Assembly: GCA_021154065.1 (NCBI GenBank)
Contig: JAJKJG010000376.1
Location: 1-8,459 of the forward strand
Length of the DNA stretch: 8,459 bases
Source of the DNA: Methylobacterium sp.
GTDB taxonomy: Bacteria > Pseudomonadota > Alphaproteobacteria > Rhizobiales > Beijerinckiaceae
Direction of reading: 5' to 3'
The translations under genes and the position numbers were made by a program. Position 1 is the first letter of the stretch. Each line of letters begins with the position of its first letter. The notes beneath the pieces were generated by a model that had not been told where the DNA came from, did not search any database, and was given only the letters and a program-made list of their open reading frames with translations. Below, piece after piece: positions 6,656 to 8,459 of this stretch.

Positions 6656-7129
6656 TCAGATCGAGCGCTCGAACTTCAGCTCGCCGTTCTGGGTCTTGAC
6701 GACGAGGATGCCGAGCACGGAATCCCACTCGACCGAGGTGCGGAGCGCGATCAGGAAGTTGTTCTCCTGCTCGGTGATCGCCTTTTCGCAGCTCTTGCGC
6801 GGCGTCGGCAGCGCGAAAGGTCCGACCGCGAATTTCTGCTGCCGCAGGGGATAGGCCGTCGCCGCAAAGGTGTTGCAGCCGCCGAAGCCGCGCATGCGGA
6901 ACTGCTCGTCGAGGATGAAGGTCGGCCGCTCGCCCGAGAACGCCTTGCCGTTGAGCGACACCGCCGTCCAGGAGACCTTGGTCGGAAAGGTCTTGTCCTG
7001 CTTCGGCGGCGGGCGCTCGTAGCCCGGCGTGCCCTTCTGCCCGTCGTCGCCGCCGCGGCGGCGGCTCTGGGCCTCGGCGGCGCCCGCGGCGGCGGCGACC
7101 AGCAACAAACCGATCCCGAAGACTCTCAT
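6656..7129 (-). CDS. META-domain (HslJ-like) secreted protein
   Basis: This small exported protein has 157 residues. Residues 1-20 form a clear signal peptide (MRVFGIGLLL, then an Ala-rich stretch ending AEA) with likely cleavage before Q21. A charged, low-complexity linker follows at about 22-50. The rest, about 52-155, is a META domain: TAVSLNGKAF, then GFGGCNTFAATAY at 81-93, TPRKSC at 109-114, and EQENNFLIALRTSVEW at 120-135. The two cysteines (85 and 114) are at positions where META proteins often have conserved cysteines. META proteins such as E. coli HslJ are periplasmic or lipoprotein factors linked to heat, novobiocin or envelope stress; no enzymatic role is known. The N-terminus lacks a lipobox, so this one is probably soluble. 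The ATG at 7129 has AGGAGG about 12 nt upstream, slightly distant, and a promoter candidate at 7163-7191. The palindromic repeat ends one base after the stop codon. Confidence 0.85.
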   Translation of the reverse strand: MRVFGIGLLLVAAAAGAAEAQSRRRGGDDGQKGTPGYERPPPKQDKTFPTKVSWTAVSLNGKAFSGERPTFILDEQFRMRGFGGCNTFAATAYPLRQQKFAVGPFALPTPRKSCEKAITEQENNFLIALRTSVEWDSVLGILVVKTQNGELKFERSI

Positions 7130-7162
7130 GGCGGGACCTATCCTCCTCGCGAAATCGCGCGG

Positions 7163-7191
7163 ACCATAAGGGCGCGGCGCGCGCCGATCAA
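7163..7191 (-). promoter_or_regulatory. Candidate promoter of the META-domain gene
   Basis: Minus-strand TTGATC (7186-7191), a 17-bp spacer made almost only of G and C, and TATGGT (7163-7168) form a promoter-like pair in the 98-bp gap after hisG. Transcription would start near 7156, leaving a leader of about 27 nt that carries the AGGAGG site. This suggests that the META gene is transcribed independently of hisZG. Confidence 0.45.
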
Positions 7192-7227
7192 CGGCATCGC
7201 GAGCCTCGATGCACCGCTCTTGCCCGT

Positions 7228-8196
7228 TCAGGCCAGGCGCGCGAACAGCCGGTCGGGAAGCGGATTGCCGGGCCGGAAGACGTAGTCGACGGCGCCGACC
7301 GTCACGTCACGGGCGCCTGCGGCGACGAGCGCCTCGACGACCGCGAAAACGCGCTCCTTCGGACAGCGGAGCACGAGCTCGACCCCGCGCGCGGCGCCAT
7401 AGGGCAGGGTCGCGAGGCGGGCGAAATCCTGGAGGTTCAGCGGCCGGTCGGGGTCCATGGCGGCGCGGATCTCGCGCGTCGTGCGGGCCTCCTCCTCGGC
7501 GGCGATGCGGGTCAACAGGGTTCTGGCCGCGGCCCGCGCGCGCTCCCCCCATTCGGCGCCGATCGAGGCGACGAGGTTCGCCTCGGAGCGCAGGATCACG
7601 CCGTCGTCGAGCACCTTCAGGGCATTCGCGGCAAGCGTCGCCCCCGTCGTCGTGATGTCGACGATGATCTCGGCGGCGCCCGCCGCCGGCGCCCCTTCGG
7701 TCGCCCCGAGGCTCTCGACGATGCGGTAGTCGGCGACGCCGCGCTCGGCGAAGAAGCGGCGGGTCAGGTTCACGTATTTCGTCGCGACCCGCATCTTCAA
7801 GGCGTGCCGGGCGCGCAGATCGGCCGCGACCTCCTCGAGATCGGCCATCGTGCGCACGTCGATCCAGGCTTGCGGCACGCAGACGGCGACGTTCGCCTGG
7901 CCGAACCCGAGCGGCGTCAGAAGCTCGACCCGCTCGGCGGCATCGGCGATGCCCTCGCGGACGAGGTCCTCGCCGGTGACGCCGAGATGGGCGCCGCCGG
8001 CCGCGAGCTTCGACACGATCTCGGAGGCGGAGAGGAACAGCACCTCGACGTCCGGCACGCCCGAGATGGCGCCGCGGTATTCGCGGACTCCGCGGCCTTG
8101 CGACAGGACGAGCCCCGCCCGGGCGAAGAACGCCGCGGCGTTCTCCTGCAGGCGGCCCTTCGAGGGCACCGCAAGGACGAGCGGCCCGCCGCTCAT
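7228..8196 (-). CDS. hisG: ATP phosphoribosyltransferase catalytic subunit HisG
   Basis: HisG catalyses the first, feedback-controlled step of histidine synthesis: ATP plus PRPP gives phosphoribosyl-ATP, in the cytoplasm. The 322-residue protein shows the family order: VPSKGRLQE at 10-18, LGVTGEDLV at 71-79, [14 protein letters not shown] at 136-149, and the PRPP-binding signature E167-x5-G-x-A ending in DITTTGATL at 180-188. [11 protein letters not shown] follows at 201-211. The catalytic part ends near 230. Residues 250-322 ([17 protein letters not shown], then [28 protein letters not shown]) are an extra C-terminal segment, perhaps a small ACT-like alpha/beta unit. Short HisG proteins are about 210 residues and work with HisZ; long ones carry a regulatory domain instead. 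The start overlaps the hisZ stop by 4 bp, so this system has both. No U-tract terminator is seen after the stop. Confidence 0.96.
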   Translation of the reverse strand: MSGGPLVLAVPSKGRLQENAAAFFARAGLVLSQGRGVREYRGAISGVPDVEVLFLSASEIVSKLAAGGAHLGVTGEDLVREGIADAAERVELLTPLGFGQANVAVCVPQAWIDVRTMADLEEVAADLRARHALKMRVATKYVNLTRRFFAERGVADYRIVESLGATEGAPAAGAAEIIVDITTTGATLAANALKVLDDGVILRSEANLVASIGAEWGERARAAARTLLTRIAAEEEARTTREIRAAMDPDRPLNLQDFARLATLPYGAARGVELVLRCPKERVFAVVEALVAAGARDVTVGAVDYVFRPGNPLPDRLFARLA

Positions 8197-8459
8197 GGCG
8201 CCGATCCGATACGCTCGATCCAGATCGAGCAGCCGACGGCCGGGACCGGTTCGGTCGCGCCGAGGTGTTGCAGCAGGCGGTCGTAGCGGCCGCCGCCGAC
8301 GACCGGCTTGCCGTCGGCGCGCCGCGGATCGGCGGCTTCGAAGATGAAGCCGGTGTAGTAGTCGAGGCTGCGCGCGAAGTCGGCCGCGAAGCGGAAGCTC
8401 GCGATGTCGAGCCCGCGCACCGCCATGAACCCGGTGCGCTCCTCGAGCCCGTCGATCGC
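8193..8459 (-). CDS. hisZ: ATP phosphoribosyltransferase regulatory subunit HisZ (C-terminal part, runs off the right edge)
   Basis: Eighty-eight codons are open from the right edge ([11 protein letters not shown]...) to the TGA at 8193-8195. HisZ is a catalytically inactive relative of histidyl-tRNA synthetase that binds HisG and confers histidine feedback control. The visible part carries the class II synthetase-like landmarks [14 protein letters not shown] and [11 protein letters not shown], then ends in [15 protein letters not shown] without the anticodon-binding domain expected in HisS. This early ending, and the ATGA overlap with hisG at 8193-8196, are what separate it from hisS. In related genomes hisS usually lies just upstream, outside this window. 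Confidence 0.92.
   Translation of the reverse strand, partial: AIDGLEERTGFMAVRGLDIASFRFAADFARSLDYYTGFIFEAADPRRADGKPVVGGGRYDRLLQHLGATEPVPAVGCSIWIERIGSAP

Noticed and set aside
7194..7212. Hairpin GCATCG/CGATGC downstream of hisG as a terminator
   Set aside because: It has a six-base stem, a seven-base loop and no U-tract; it is not distinguishable from chance in this composition.
8193..8459. Right-edge gene as hisS (histidyl-tRNA synthetase)
   Set aside because: The protein ends soon after the GGGRYDRLL motif, without an anticodon-binding domain, and overlaps hisG, which fits hisZ.

Overview
This is a high-GC window of bacterial chromosome, most likely from an alphaproteobacterium of the Hyphomicrobiales (Rhizobiales; Methylobacterium-, Bradyrhizobium- or Xanthobacteraceae-like). 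Three things point there: the codon usage; a two-hairpin intergenic repeat at 6554-6654 of a kind I recall as abundant in that order; and a hisZ-hisG pair next to TRAP and SbmA/BacA-like transporters. No mobile element, tRNA, rRNA or CRISPR array is visible. Both edges cut through genes.

Left part, minus strand. 1-272 is the N-terminal end of a gene resembling 2OG-Fe(II) oxygenases. 411-4133 is a complete tripartite ATP-independent periplasmic (TRAP) transporter operon, transcribed dctP-like binding protein (Tat signal), then dctQ-like small permease, then dctM-like large permease. Its composition resembles the TakP/FcbT group, whose known members move 2-oxo acids, lactate or aromatic carboxylates; the substrate here cannot be read from sequence. 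The small permease is unusual: 374 residues, with a TM2-like domain and a long linker in front of the DctQ domain. A very clean hairpin-plus-U-tract terminator lies between the binding-protein gene and the permease genes, so the binding protein is probably made in excess.

Centre, plus strand. A divergent intergenic region (4134-4433) leads to a large SbmA/BacA/YddA-type ABC exporter half-transporter (membrane domain plus ATPase). It carries an N-terminal extension of about four extra membrane helices. Its true start is probably a TTG at 4434 rather than the ATG at 4365. The intergenic region holds an 8-bp perfect inverted repeat with flanking half-sites, a possible operator.

Right part, minus strand. 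The ABC gene converges on a small secreted META-domain (HslJ-like) protein gene, and the palindromic repeat fills the gap. Upstream of that gene lie hisG and the 3' end of hisZ, overlapping by 4 bp, which together supply the first enzyme of histidine biosynthesis. HisG carries a C-terminal extension longer than the usual HisZ-dependent short form.

The window is mostly ordinary core-type genome. The points most worth a second look are the TM2-DctQ fusion, the intra-operon terminator, the ABC start and extension, and the HisG tail.
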